Assembly (NCBI RefSeq): GCF_963666675.1
Contig: NZ_OY762929.1
Span: forward strand, 3,410,001-3,474,000
Origin: an uncultured Desulfobacter sp.
Lineage (GTDB): Bacteria > Desulfobacterota > Desulfobacteria > Desulfobacterales > Desulfobacteraceae
Direction: 5' to 3'
Length of the DNA: 64,000 nucleotides
The notes beneath the pieces are model-generated. The model did no database searches, was not told where the DNA came from, and saw nothing but the letters and a program-made list of their open reading frames with translations. Made by a program: the position numbers and the translations under genes. Positions 50,855 through 61,000 of this stretch are shown here, in pieces (positions within the stretch are counted from its first letter, which is position 1; every line of letters starts with the position of its first letter).

Positions 50855-52096
50855 ATGACCATGAAAGCCGATGAAGCATATCAATGCGGGAAATGCGGTC
50901 TGTGCCTGACCAGCTGCCCGGTATATAAGGCAACCCGGGAAGAGACCACTGCCCCCAGGGCAAAAGTCCATCTGATCAGAAGCTTTGCCCACGACAGCCT
51001 GCCGGCCACGGACCGCATGCAGGAAAAACTGCAATGCTGTCTGATGTGCGGGACCTGTACAAACATGTGCCCGGGCGGTGTACAGCATGATATCCTTTTC
51101 ATGCGCATGCGCCATGAGATGGGTGACCGGCGCGGCCGATCCAGGGAAGTCAAGGTTGCCGGCGCAATTCTGCCCAAAGAAAACCGGCTTCGACTGGCGT
51201 CCAAAGCGGCAAGAATAGGCACCAGCAGCCTGGCCCAGCGCATCATCGGACGCATGCGCATCGGCAACATTCCCATTGAGCGCTTTCCCGCCCCCAACGC
51301 CACCCCTTTTCGCGACCAGGTGCCCGAAGTGATTGAGCCTTCGGGTAGACCTATTGGCACGGTGGTGTATTTCACCGGGTGTGCCACCAATCATATTTAT
51401 GAGCGCACCGGGCACGCATCCATCAACGTATTAATACGCATGGGATACCGGGTGCTGCTCCCCAAAAATCAGGGCTGCTGCGGTCTGCCGCTGTTTTTCC
51501 ACGGAGGTATAAAGCAGGCGGAACAGACCATTTTATCCAATATAGATGCGTTGCAGGCCGTCACCTGCGATGCCATACTGGTGGACTGTGCCACCTGCGG
51601 GTCCGCCCTGGGCCATGCCTATCCCCGGTTGATGGCCGAACTGGATCTGCCGGACGGCCCTGCACGCCGCCTGGCCCCAAAGGTTTGGGATATCAGCGAG
51701 TTTGTATTTAAGCATTTTGAACAATTGGCACCCCACCTGGATCAAGATGGTGTGAAAGAGACTGTCACCTATCATCTGCCCTGTCACCTTAAAAACCACG
51801 GCCGGGACAAAAACAGGGTCGAAAACCTGCTCAAGCAAATTCCCCATGTGGATTACCGGAAAACCTGCGACTGGGATTCATGCTGCGGTGGCGGGGGATT
51901 CTTTTTCAATGAATACCCTGAGATCTCAAAAAAAATCGTTGACGGTAAAGTCAAAAATGCCGTCAACACAGGCGCGCAATCCTGGGCAACGGGCTGTCCG
52001 GGCTGCAGGGTACAATTGTCAGGTAACCTGCCCCAAAAAGGAATGCTCAATGTCTGCCATCCAATGGAGATCATTGCCAAAGGGCTAATCAATTAA
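50855..52096 (+). CDS. Fe-S oxidoreductase subunit (GlcF-like, two CCG domains)
   Basis: A 413-aa protein. Two [4Fe-4S] ferredoxin motifs lie at the N-terminus (CGKCGLCLTSCP and CCLMCGTCTNMCP). Two CCG domains follow: CGLPLFFHGG preceded by QGCC, and CDWDSCCGGGGFFF. This is the GlcF/LldE-type electron-transfer partner of the GlcD-like flavoprotein just upstream. GGGG precedes the start. It is the last gene of the GntR-dctPQM-oxidase cluster. Confidence 0.92.
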   Translation: MTMKADEAYQCGKCGLCLTSCPVYKATREETTAPRAKVHLIRSFAHDSLPATDRMQEKLQCCLMCGTCTNMCPGGVQHDILFMRMRHEMGDRRGRSREVKVAGAILPKENRLRLASKAARIGTSSLAQRIIGRMRIGNIPIERFPAPNATPFRDQVPEVIEPSGRPIGTVVYFTGCATNHIYERTGHASINVLIRMGYRVLLPKNQGCCGLPLFFHGGIKQAEQTILSNIDALQAVTCDAILVDCATCGSALGHAYPRLMAELDLPDGPARRLAPKVWDISEFVFKHFEQLAPHLDQDGVKETVTYHLPCHLKNHGRDKNRVENLLKQIPHVDYRKTCDWDSCCGGGGFFFNEYPEISKKIVDGKVKNAVNTGAQSWATGCPGCRVQLSGNLPQKGMLNVCHPMEIIAKGLIN

Positions 52097-52117
52097 AATT
52101 ATACCATAAAAAGACAA

Positions 52118-52152
52118 TAGGACCGCAATGAAACAACAAAATTGCGGTCCTA
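52118..52152. terminator. Terminator between the oxidase operon and fapA-like gene
   Basis: A perfect 12-bp stem TAGGACCGCAAT / ATTGCGGTCCTA with an 11-nt loop. On the minus strand it is followed within 5 nt by CTTTTT, so it best serves the FapA-like gene and probably both convergent units. Confidence 0.8.
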
Positions 52153-52165
52153 AACCAAAGGGATG

Positions 52166-54319
52166 TTATAAATCATCTACCTGCATCTGGTAGAAAATTT
52201 GGGGGTTGTCTTCATCCTCGGATTGAACGGGCCGCTCGGTGATCCGGACATGGCAAAGTTCAGTTTCTGACACAAGTGTGCTGTGCAAGCCCATGATAAT
52301 CGTGCCGGCAGCGATGTTTTCGTCCACAACCACCCGGGCCCTTCCAGGGGTATGCTGTGACCAGTCTATCAAATTTTTTTTCTCATCAGCCAGGATCTGT
52401 TTTGACGCCGCAGGGTTGAGGATTTGGCGATCAATCTTAGTGGTCTGTTTTACAAGTTCCTTAATTTTTGTGGCAACCACCTGGAGTTTTGTTTCAACAA
52501 CCTTTAAATTTTTTCGAAGACCCGTTAAACGTTGGTCCAGGGATTCCCGGTCACTTGGTGACGGGTCCGACCGAGATTCAATTCTCCGGTATTCAACCAG
52601 AATGCGTTCCCTGACATGTTCCAGTTCGGCCATCTGTGTTTTTAAACCGGCAGCCTGCTTGCGGATTGTATTCTTCGCAGTATTAAATTTATGGATTACC
52701 TTTTCTATACGCCTTGTTCCCAGGCGGTTTTTTTCCAGTTCCCGGACAGAAAACGCATCGTGCCCTATCCTGACCCTGGAAGGGCCGGTGGTCTCTGAAC
52801 TGATACGGCCGACCATCAATCCCATTTTAGCCGCAACCCTGCTTGACACGAATTTACCTGTGATAATGGAACAGATCCCACCACATTCAATGTTTGAATC
52901 CACAATCTGCGTTTTAACCAGCACATCACCCATGCAGACAATTTCGCTGTTGGAAATGGATTGGGCATAGACATTGCCCCGGGCATATACCCGGGCGTTA
53001 TTGATGTCGTGGGCAATGGTCAAATCTCCGTTGGCTTCCACAATGCCATCGTCAATGCCCTGGGCCCAGATATCAGCACCGCACACTTTGGCGCCGGACT
53101 TAATACGCCCGTTGACACGAAGACTTTTATCACATTCAACGGTCCCGGTATCATGATCAATATCGGCGTTAATATCAGATCGTTCATGGACGACAATGGA
53201 TCCATCCAGGGTCATCCTGGGCGTCCCCCGGACCCGGGCCGACACTTTTTGACCGTCCTGGGACAACAAAGCACCCGTGCCTGCACGAAAACAAACATTG
53301 GAAGTGCATGTGGCCGAAACGGCATTGCCAAAGACATCTTTACCGGTCTGAGGCGGTTTTCCTGCAATTTTTTCAGCAAGCACTGTCTCTTTTTCAACAA
53401 GCGTTCTTGTACCCTTGGGTTTAGCATCAACTTTACCGGACTCATCCATGCCGGAACTTTTCAGATAAGCCGTGTCAAACGAGAACTCGATTCGAAAATC
53501 TTTGTCCGGAGATGGCGCCCGGCCCCGGGCCACACAAAAAAGTACGGAATCTGCAATAGACGATCGGATAAACACCTCTATATCCTCATCCGGAACCAGA
53601 CCGAAAGTAACGCCTTTTTCCGATAAAGCCGTACGAATGACCACAGCCGGAATATCCGGGTCCATATCACACATTTTTGTTAAAAATGCGGACATATGGT
53701 CCAGGGTGACTTGGAGTAAAAGCCCCCCGCATATCCGATCGACCTCTTCTAACCGGTCAAGGATAATATTTTCATTGGCGGCCGAAGTTTTTGCAAGATT
53801 ATCTGCCGATGTATGATGCTCATGATTATCAACAGACGAACTGCCTGCTGGATCTGCCGTTTTTACCGGCAGCGTTCCGGCCTTGTTAGGCAATATACAA
53901 GCTCGCTTCTGAAGCTCAAGGATTTCATTTCTCTGCTTTGTTGTAATGATGCCGGCCTCAACCATCACATCCCCGATGGGCCGCGGTTTTTTCCCCTTTT
54001 GAAACTGCTCTTTTTGTTCCTCCAAGGCCAGGTCAAGAACCATTTTATTCACAACCCCCTTGGCAAGGGCAATGGCACCAAACCGATATTCCTGCCGGTG
54101 GATGGCAACGGCCTTGACAGCCATGGTCAGTCGGTGAATATTCTGGTTTGATATCAGGTTTTCGGCTAGAAAATAGGCTTTGAGTTTCTCGTCTGAATCA
54201 CTCTCACCGCCGCATTGCTCAAGGGCGTTTTGCAACTGCGCGTCACTGATGAATTTAAATTTAACAGCCAGGATGCCAATGAGCGGCGCAGGCCGGTCCT
54301 GTTTTGAGCCATCTGCCAT
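52166..54319 (-). CDS. FapA/DUF342 family protein
   Basis: A 717-aa protein. The N-terminal half has short helical repeats (ALAKGVVNKMVLDLALEEQK and similar). The centre is the FapA core, a parallel beta-helix with hexapeptide-like repeats (VRVNGRIKSGAKV-like, GDLTIAHDINNARVYARGNVYAQSI). A long coiled coil (about 560-640) and a small C-terminal domain follow. FapA members have been linked to flagellar assembly and to polymer-associated functions, but the role is poorly defined; no flagellar genes are nearby. AGGAGG lies 14 bp before the start, rather far. Confidence 0.82.
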   Translation of the reverse strand: MADGSKQDRPAPLIGILAVKFKFISDAQLQNALEQCGGESDSDEKLKAYFLAENLISNQNIHRLTMAVKAVAIHRQEYRFGAIALAKGVVNKMVLDLALEEQKEQFQKGKKPRPIGDVMVEAGIITTKQRNEILELQKRACILPNKAGTLPVKTADPAGSSSVDNHEHHTSADNLAKTSAANENIILDRLEEVDRICGGLLLQVTLDHMSAFLTKMCDMDPDIPAVVIRTALSEKGVTFGLVPDEDIEVFIRSSIADSVLFCVARGRAPSPDKDFRIEFSFDTAYLKSSGMDESGKVDAKPKGTRTLVEKETVLAEKIAGKPPQTGKDVFGNAVSATCTSNVCFRAGTGALLSQDGQKVSARVRGTPRMTLDGSIVVHERSDINADIDHDTGTVECDKSLRVNGRIKSGAKVCGADIWAQGIDDGIVEANGDLTIAHDINNARVYARGNVYAQSISNSEIVCMGDVLVKTQIVDSNIECGGICSIITGKFVSSRVAAKMGLMVGRISSETTGPSRVRIGHDAFSVRELEKNRLGTRRIEKVIHKFNTAKNTIRKQAAGLKTQMAELEHVRERILVEYRRIESRSDPSPSDRESLDQRLTGLRKNLKVVETKLQVVATKIKELVKQTTKIDRQILNPAASKQILADEKKNLIDWSQHTPGRARVVVDENIAAGTIIMGLHSTLVSETELCHVRITERPVQSEDEDNPQIFYQMQVDDL

Positions 54320-54415
54320 CTTTTTCCCAACATCCTCCTTAAATTGCTCCCCCTTCGGGCGGGCTGTCAGCGGTAAGGAAATGGAAAAGCCGTTACATCA
54401 GGATAAGGATATGTG

Positions 54416-56122
54416 TCAGCCGAAAACAGCAATAATGCCTGCGAACAACAAGGGAATTTCGAACCAGAACTCATAGAAATTGGCGGAAATATCACTGTCT
54501 TTGTTATAGCGTATAGTTAATATAAACATAAAAGCCGGTATTAAAGCAAGAGCACAGACAACAGCAGACAACCAAATTGATAAAAATACAGGGATCACGA
54601 TTGTGCCCACCAGGGTGTAATGAATGAATTTGAGACTTTTCTTTTTACCCAGCAGAATGGGAAGGGTCTCCCGGCCTGCAATTCTGTCCCCCTGAACAGC
54701 CAGGATATCCATAAATGCGGTCCTGGCAAACGAAAGTCCCGTGGCAAACACAAAGGCGACCAGGGTCAGACCCGGATTTGCTTTAAGGCTGATCCCGGGC
54801 ATCAGGCTTGTCACCACACCCCATGCCAGTGCAATGAGAATGGTTTTGGAGCCCGGCACATCCTTGAGCCGATATATTTTTCGCCCGGAGGAAAAAGAAG
54901 GGAAAATGGTGCGGGAATAGGTCATGCCCAACAGCATCATCACAAGCAGCATGGTAAAATATCCCCCCCCCTGTGTCCAGGCGAGGAAAAGCCCAATGGC
55001 ACCGGACAAAAATGCCACCACCAAAAGCCTCTGCTTATTTTCTTTATACAGTTCCGCCCGGTCCGGCTTGTTGTAGGTATCGGCCCGGATGGACATCATA
55101 TTGTTCATAATCTGCATGGAAAGAATATAAAACATGGCAATGGCGGCGGGGACTCCCGGATGTTTTGCTCCGGAGATCAACGCTGTTCCCAAGGTCAGAC
55201 AGGCGGCACCTGCGGCCAGGATAATGTTGGTTTTCATCAACACATCCACCACGGCCCGAAGTTTTCCCCGGCCGGACTGTTTTTCCCTGAACGCCTGTTC
55301 CACCCGGCTGCAGGTGTCGTTGATAATCCAGTTGGGGGTGGAGGCCCCTGCGGTAATGGCAATGGAACGTACATCACCGATGGCTTCGTAATCGATCTCA
55401 GATGCCTGTTCAATGTGCATGGAGGGTTTACCGGTTTCCGCAGCCACCTGGGCCAGGCGCTTTGTATTTCCGGAAAACTTTCCGCCCACAACAATCACGG
55501 CGTCATGGGTCTCGGCCATCTGCCGTACCTCATCCTGACGCTTTTCCGTGGAATCGCAGATGGTGTTGAAAATTTCGTAATGGGACACATTGCTGCGGCT
55601 CCACGCCTGGATGTCGGCAAATATTTTGGTGTTCTGGGTGGTCTGGGCCACCACCACCGCCTTTTCTAATCTGGGCAGCGCCTTAAACGCATCCAGATTG
55701 GTGATGGTATGCCCCTTCCCCCCGGCATATCCCAACAGTCCGATCACCTCGGGATGCTTTTCATCTCCGAGGATGATGGTATCATACCCTTTTTTTGCAT
55801 ACTTATCGATGATCACCTGGACCCGTACCACCCGGGGGCAGGTGGCATTGACCACGGTGAATCCAGCATCAGCCAGGGCCTTTTCATCCTGGGGCGGCAC
55901 CCCGTGGGCCCGGATGAGCACAATCCCTTTTCCGGACTCGGGAATCGAGTCCATCCGGAAGATCTGTTTGCTCTCCAGCATCTCCAGTACCTGGGGATTA
56001 TGAATTAAAGGGCCATAGGTATAAATGGGTTCCTTTGCTTTATTGGATGCATCCAGCACCATGTCCACGGCCCGGCGAACGCCCATACAAAACCCGGCGG
56101 TTCTAGCAATTGAAATTTTCAT
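54416..56122 (-). CDS. ispH: IspH fused to a UbiA-family prenyltransferase
   Basis: A 568-aa two-domain protein. Residues 1-280 are 4-hydroxy-3-methylbut-2-enyl diphosphate reductase, last step of the MEP pathway. The three [4Fe-4S] cysteines are C12, C95 and C189, and RAHGVP, TTQNT and TAGASTPNW are present. Residues about 295-568 have eight or so membrane helices and both UbiA Asp motifs (NNMMSIRADTYNKPD at 340-354, DILAVQGDRIAG near 470). The enzyme making IPP/DMAPP is thus tethered to one that transfers a prenyl chain. It overlaps parB by 4 bp. Confidence 0.92.
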   Translation of the reverse strand: MKISIARTAGFCMGVRRAVDMVLDASNKAKEPIYTYGPLIHNPQVLEMLESKQIFRMDSIPESGKGIVLIRAHGVPPQDEKALADAGFTVVNATCPRVVRVQVIIDKYAKKGYDTIILGDEKHPEVIGLLGYAGGKGHTITNLDAFKALPRLEKAVVVAQTTQNTKIFADIQAWSRSNVSHYEIFNTICDSTEKRQDEVRQMAETHDAVIVVGGKFSGNTKRLAQVAAETGKPSMHIEQASEIDYEAIGDVRSIAITAGASTPNWIINDTCSRVEQAFREKQSGRGKLRAVVDVLMKTNIILAAGAACLTLGTALISGAKHPGVPAAIAMFYILSMQIMNNMMSIRADTYNKPDRAELYKENKQRLLVVAFLSGAIGLFLAWTQGGGYFTMLLVMMLLGMTYSRTIFPSFSSGRKIYRLKDVPGSKTILIALAWGVVTSLMPGISLKANPGLTLVAFVFATGLSFARTAFMDILAVQGDRIAGRETLPILLGKKKSLKFIHYTLVGTIVIPVFLSIWLSAVVCALALIPAFMFILTIRYNKDSDISANFYEFWFEIPLLFAGIIAVFG

Positions 56123-56985
56123 GAGATTCTGCTCAGCAACTCCACAAGACGGTTAAATTCAGATCCGGAGGAAAATTTTATTTCAATTCGGCCGCGGCTG
56201 CCACTTTTCTTAATGAATACCGGGGAATTGATCCGGGAGGATATCTGGGACGAGGTCTCTTCCAAAAACTTCTTTTCGTCCGCAGTAATTTTTTTTGCGA
56301 TTTTCTGGGGCTGTTTTTTGGCCTGGTTGACCAGACGTTCGGTTTCCCGCACCGACAATTGTTTTTCCATCACCTGCTTGAACAAATAGAGCTGATTCTC
56401 CACAGCACCGGCCCCCAACAGCGCCCGGGCATGCCCCATACTTATTATTTCGGCAATAAGCCCCTCTTTGATCTCTTCAGGCAGGCTGCGCAACCGCAGG
56501 AGATTGGCAATGGTGGACCGATTCTTGCCGATTTTTTCGGCCACTTTTTCCTGGGTGTATCCAAACTCGTCGATGAGCCGAAAATAGGCTTCGGCCTCTT
56601 CAAGCACGTTGAGGTTCTGCCGTTGGATATTTTCAATGATGGAAACCTCAAGTACCTGCTCGTCGGTCAGATTAAGAATAATGACGGGCACCTGGTCAAG
56701 GCCTGCGGCCCTTGCAGCCCGCAGACGGCGTTCCCCGGCGATCAGCTCATAGGCCCCGTCCATTTTCCGGGCCAATAGGGGCTGGAGCACGCCCTGCTCG
56801 GCAATGGACTGGGTAAGCCGTTCCAACTCCTCCTCACTGAACCGGGTTCTTGGCTGGTAGCGGTTGGGGCTTATTTGATCAACGTTACAAAAGAAAAAAT
56901 CCGAATTGGATTCGGGTTCTTCCATATCGGGGATCAGTGCTGAAATGCCCCGGCCCAGACCGGTGTTTTTTCGTTTTTTATTCAT
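56119..56985 (-). CDS. parB: Chromosome partitioning protein ParB
   Basis: A 288-aa ParB/Spo0J. The start KNTGLGRGISALIPD is typical. The CTP-binding ParB/Srx domain has ELIAGERRLRAARAAGL, with the GERR box and ISPNRYQPRTRFSEEEL before it. The HTH is TQEKVAEKIGKNRSTIANLLRLR, and a C-terminal dimerisation domain follows. It loads on parS and acts with ParA in origin segregation. No parS sequence was found in the window. It overlaps parA and ispH-ubiA by 4 bp each. Confidence 0.95.
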   Translation of the reverse strand: MNKKRKNTGLGRGISALIPDMEEPESNSDFFFCNVDQISPNRYQPRTRFSEEELERLTQSIAEQGVLQPLLARKMDGAYELIAGERRLRAARAAGLDQVPVIILNLTDEQVLEVSIIENIQRQNLNVLEEAEAYFRLIDEFGYTQEKVAEKIGKNRSTIANLLRLRSLPEEIKEGLIAEIISMGHARALLGAGAVENQLYLFKQVMEKQLSVRETERLVNQAKKQPQKIAKKITADEKKFLEETSSQISSRINSPVFIKKSGSRGRIEIKFSSGSEFNRLVELLSRIS

Positions 56986-57743
56986 GATCGTTTTAAAAGT
57001 TCCCGGGCAAAGGACATATAACTTTTAGCACCGGGTGATGTTTTATCATAGAGAATCACCGGCAGACCATAGCTTGGGGCCTCGCCAAGCTTTACATTAC
57101 GGGGGATTTTTGTCTTGAACACCAGATCTTTGAAGTACTGCCTGGCGTCATCCACCACATTCTGGGATAAATTGGTCCTGCGGTCGAACATTGTCAGCAA
57201 AATACCTTTGATCATCAGGTCTGGATTAAATGCATTCTTAATGCGTTTGATTGTATCTAAAAGCTGGCCCAGTCCTTCCAGGGCAAAAAATTCACTCTGC
57301 AACGGGATGACCACAGAATCGCTTGCGGAAAACGCATTCAGCGTTAATAAACTTAATGCGGGCGGGCAATCGATAATAATGAAATCAAATTGATCAACCG
57401 CGGGGGCCAGAAATTCTTTGAGCCGGGCCTGTCTTTTGGGGTCGGACATCATCTCCACCTCAAATCCAATGAGGTCAACATTGGCCGGTACCAGGGTCAT
57501 TCCCTTGAGCATGGTGGATAAAAGCATATCCTCAATACCGGCTTCTCCGATCAAACCGTCATACAAAGATGCTTCAAGCCCGGGTTTGTCCACCCCAAGC
57601 GCCGTTGTGGCATTGGCCTGGGAATCACAATCCACAAGCAGTACTTTTTTTTTCAATTTGGCAAGGGAAGCCGCCAGATTAACTGCTGTGGTGGTTTTGC
57701 CCACCCCACCCTTCTGATTGGCAATACTGATGATCTGAGTCAT
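56982..57743 (-). CDS. parA: Chromosome partitioning ATPase ParA (Soj)
   Basis: A 253-aa ParA of the short chromosomal type without an N-terminal HTH. The deviant Walker A motif is KGGVGKTTTAVNLAASL at the start, with DCDSQANAT and FIIIDCPPALS as Walker A' and B. It drives ParB-parS complexes over the nucleoid. It is the first gene of parA-parB-ispH/ubiA. Two GxxG loops are normal. The 283-bp gap to hrpA should contain its promoter. Confidence 0.96.
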   Translation of the reverse strand: MTQIISIANQKGGVGKTTTAVNLAASLAKLKKKVLLVDCDSQANATTALGVDKPGLEASLYDGLIGEAGIEDMLLSTMLKGMTLVPANVDLIGFEVEMMSDPKRQARLKEFLAPAVDQFDFIIIDCPPALSLLTLNAFSASDSVVIPLQSEFFALEGLGQLLDTIKRIKNAFNPDLMIKGILLTMFDRRTNLSQNVVDDARQYFKDLVFKTKIPRNVKLGEAPSYGLPVILYDKTSPGAKSYMSFARELLKRS

Positions 57744-57988
57744 AATCCAATTTTCTTATCATAATTAATGTGTAGAGGCAAACATATAGCCACACAACCT
57801 GTAGGGCGATTTAGCGGCTTTTTTAAGGAGACGGCAAGGATCACACGCGCTGTAAATAAAGTGATTTATTTGTTAACACGTCCTTTGTTGCCCCGGAAAT
57901 AATCCCAACGATTCGGGTACTGCTTTTATTCCCCTATTCCAAAATGCATGTCAATAAAAAAAATGAGCGGCGGTAACAAACGCTTTAT

Positions 57989-58016
57989 TTGACATTTTGA
58001 AATCCTTGGCTACTAT
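57989..58016 (+). promoter_or_regulatory. Probable hrpA promoter, nearly leaderless transcript
   Basis: TTGACA (57989-57994), 16 bp, TACTAT (58011-58016). Transcription would start at about 58023, only a few bases before the ATG at 58027. Confidence 0.55.
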
Positions 58017-58026
58017 TGGCGGTATT

Positions 58027-61000
58027 ATGTCAATTTCAGATCAGATTAAAGCACTCATCCCCAAGGCCATGTGCAAGGACCGGTATATGTTGTCCCGGGC
58101 TTTGCGCAGCAAAGCAAAACCCAGGCAAGGGCAAGCTGAAAATTTTCTAAAAAAGACGCTTTTAAAAGCCCAAGCGTCTGCAGACACCCGGCAGCGGCGT
58201 ATGGGCAATCGCCCCCAACACATCCGCTTTGACCCGAATCTGCCCATAAACGGCAAAAAAAAAGAGATCATCAAAGCCATTCAGGACCATCCTGTGGTGA
58301 TCATTTCAGGTGAAACCGGATCGGGCAAAACCACCCAGATTCCCAAATTATGCCTGGAAGCAGGCCGAGGGCTTTCTGGTATGATCGGCTGTACCCAGCC
58401 CCGGCGCATTGCCGCCATGACCGTGGCCAAACGCATTGCCTTTGAACTTAACGAATCTTTAGGTCAATCCGTGGGATATAAAATCCGGTTTGATGACCAC
58501 ACACCGGACAGTGCCTACATCAAGCTGATGACCGACGGCATATTGCTGGCTGAAACCCAGCAGGACCGCTTTTTAAACCGGTATGACACCCTGATTGTGG
58601 ATGAGGCCCATGAACGCAGCCTTAATATTGATTTTGTGCTGGGCATTTTACGCGGCCTTGTCAGAAAACGCCGTGATCTCAAACTGATCATCACCAGTGC
58701 CACCATTGATACGGAAAAATTCTCCAAGGCCTTTGACAATGCGCCGGTGATTGAGGTGTCGGGCAGGATGTATCCGGTGGAACTGATCTATGCCCCCATT
58801 GATGAAGAAAATGACAATGGTAATTCCACCGGTGCCCAGGATGACCAGGGCTATGTGGAGGCAGCCGCAGCACAGACCGCCGATCTGCTGATGAGCACCC
58901 GAACCGGTGATATCCTGATATTCATGCCCACAGAGCAGGATATCGGCGAAACCATGGAAATACTTAAAGGCAAAAATCTGTTCGGTGTCACAATTTTGCC
59001 TTTGTTTGCGCGACTGTCCGCCGGCGAACAGGCCAAAGTATTTGCCGCCGGTCCCGGCAGAAAGGTAGTGATCGCCACCAATGTAGCCGAAACATCGTTG
59101 ACCATCCCCGGCATCAAATATGTGGTGGACACAGGCCTTGCCCGGATTCCCGCCTACTCCCCAAGAACCCGGACCACGGCACTGCCGGTCAGCCCCGTGT
59201 CCCAGTCCAGTGCCAACCAGCGCATGGGCCGGTGCGGCCGTGTGGAAAACGGTGTGTGCATCAGGCTTTATGACGAGGATGATTTTAACGGCCGTCCTTT
59301 TTTTACAACCCCTGAAATTCTGCGCTCCAACCTGGCTGAAGTTATTTTACGCATGATTGCCCTGCAGCTTGGAGATATCGCCACCTTCCCTTTTATTGAT
59401 CCGCCTGCCCCCAAAAGCATCAAGGACGGATTTGACACGCTGTTGGAGCTTGATGCCATTACCGCCCAAGCGTCAGCCAAAAACCAGGGCAAGAAATACC
59501 GCCTCACCCCCTCGGGGCGCTTAATGGCCAGACTCCCCATGGACCCGAAACTGTCTCGCATTCTGCTCAATGCAGGCGATACCGGCGTGCTTAAAGAAGC
59601 GGTGGTTATCACCACGGCCCTGACCGTGTCCGACATCCGCCAGAGGCCGGCGGACAAAGTCCAGGCCGCAGACCAGAAACATGCCCAGTTCAAAGACCCG
59701 GCCTCGGATTTCATCACGTTGCTCAACATCTGGAATGCCTGCATAGAAGCCAAAACGCGCCTGAAATCACGTTCGGCCCTTCGCAAGTGGTGCATTGAAA
59801 ATTTCCTGTCGTTCAAGCGGCTCCGGGAGTGGCAGGATATCCACGGCCAGATCACCCGCATGATCAAAGAACACGGCATTACACAAACGGTACCGCCGGC
59901 AGCGGATCAAAAGGAAGCCCCAGCGAAGGCCGAGCAATGTGAACATGGCGGTCCCTTGTATGCCGCCATCCACAAGGCCCTGCTCCACGGGTATCTGGCC
60001 GGGATTGCCCAAAAAAAAGAGAAAAATATGTTCACGGCGGCCAAGGGCAGACAGGCGATCATCTTTCCGGGGTCCGGCCTCTTTAATAAAGCCGGCAGCT
60101 GGATTGTGGCGGCCGAATATGTCAAGACGAGCCAGCTTTTTGCCCGGTGTGTGGGCAATGTTGATCCGGCCTGGATCGAAGAGATCGGCCAAACCCTTTG
60201 CACCCGAACCTACAGTGATCCCCACTGGGAAAAAAAACGCGGGGAGGTGGTGGCCGCAGAACAGGTATCTTTGTTTGGTCTTATCCTTGCAAGCGGCAGA
60301 TCCGTGGCCTATGGTAAGATCAATCCCGAAGAGTCCGGGGAGCTGTTCATCCGCCATGCCCTGGTCCAGGGGGAGATCTTCCAAAAATTCGCATTCATGG
60401 CCCACAACCGGGATCTCATTGAAGAAATTTCCGCCCTAGAAGACAAAACCCGGCAACGGGACATTCTGGCGTCGGAAGATGAGATCTATGCGTTCTACCA
60501 GTCCCGGCTGCCCAAACCCTTTTACAACATCCGCACCTTTGCAAAATTCATTAAAGATAAAAAAGATGACAGCTTTTTGCGGATGACCCGTGGGAATCTG
60601 CAGAAAACAGATGTGGACGAAGATGTTCTGGCCCGGTTCCCCGACACCCTTGCCACGGACCAGGGGGAGTTTGCCCTGGACTACAAATTCAATCCCGGGG
60701 CAAAGACCGACGGGGTGACCCTGAAAGTCCCCAGCCAGGATGCCGCCATGATCTCACCCCACCAGGTGGAGACCCTGGTACCTGGACTGCTCAGGGAAAA
60801 AATCGCGGCTTTGATCAAATCATTGCCCAAAACCCATCGGGTAAAACTGATGCCCATCCAGCAGCGGGCTGATTTTATTGCAGACCACCTGCCCGACTCC
60901 GATGCGCCGCTTTATTCAAAGTTATCCCAGGTCATTCGCGCGCATTTCAACCTTGTGATTCCGGCTTCAGCCTGGTCCGATACGGATCTTGAGGATCACT

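Noticed and set aside
50198..51415. 405-codon minus-strand ORF
   Set aside because: Antisense to the GlcD/GlcF-like oxidase genes, spanning their junction; both plus-strand genes have clear cofactor motifs.
54620..55669. 349-codon plus-strand ORF
   Set aside because: Antisense to the IspH-UbiA fusion; His/Gln/Gly-rich shadow without family motifs.
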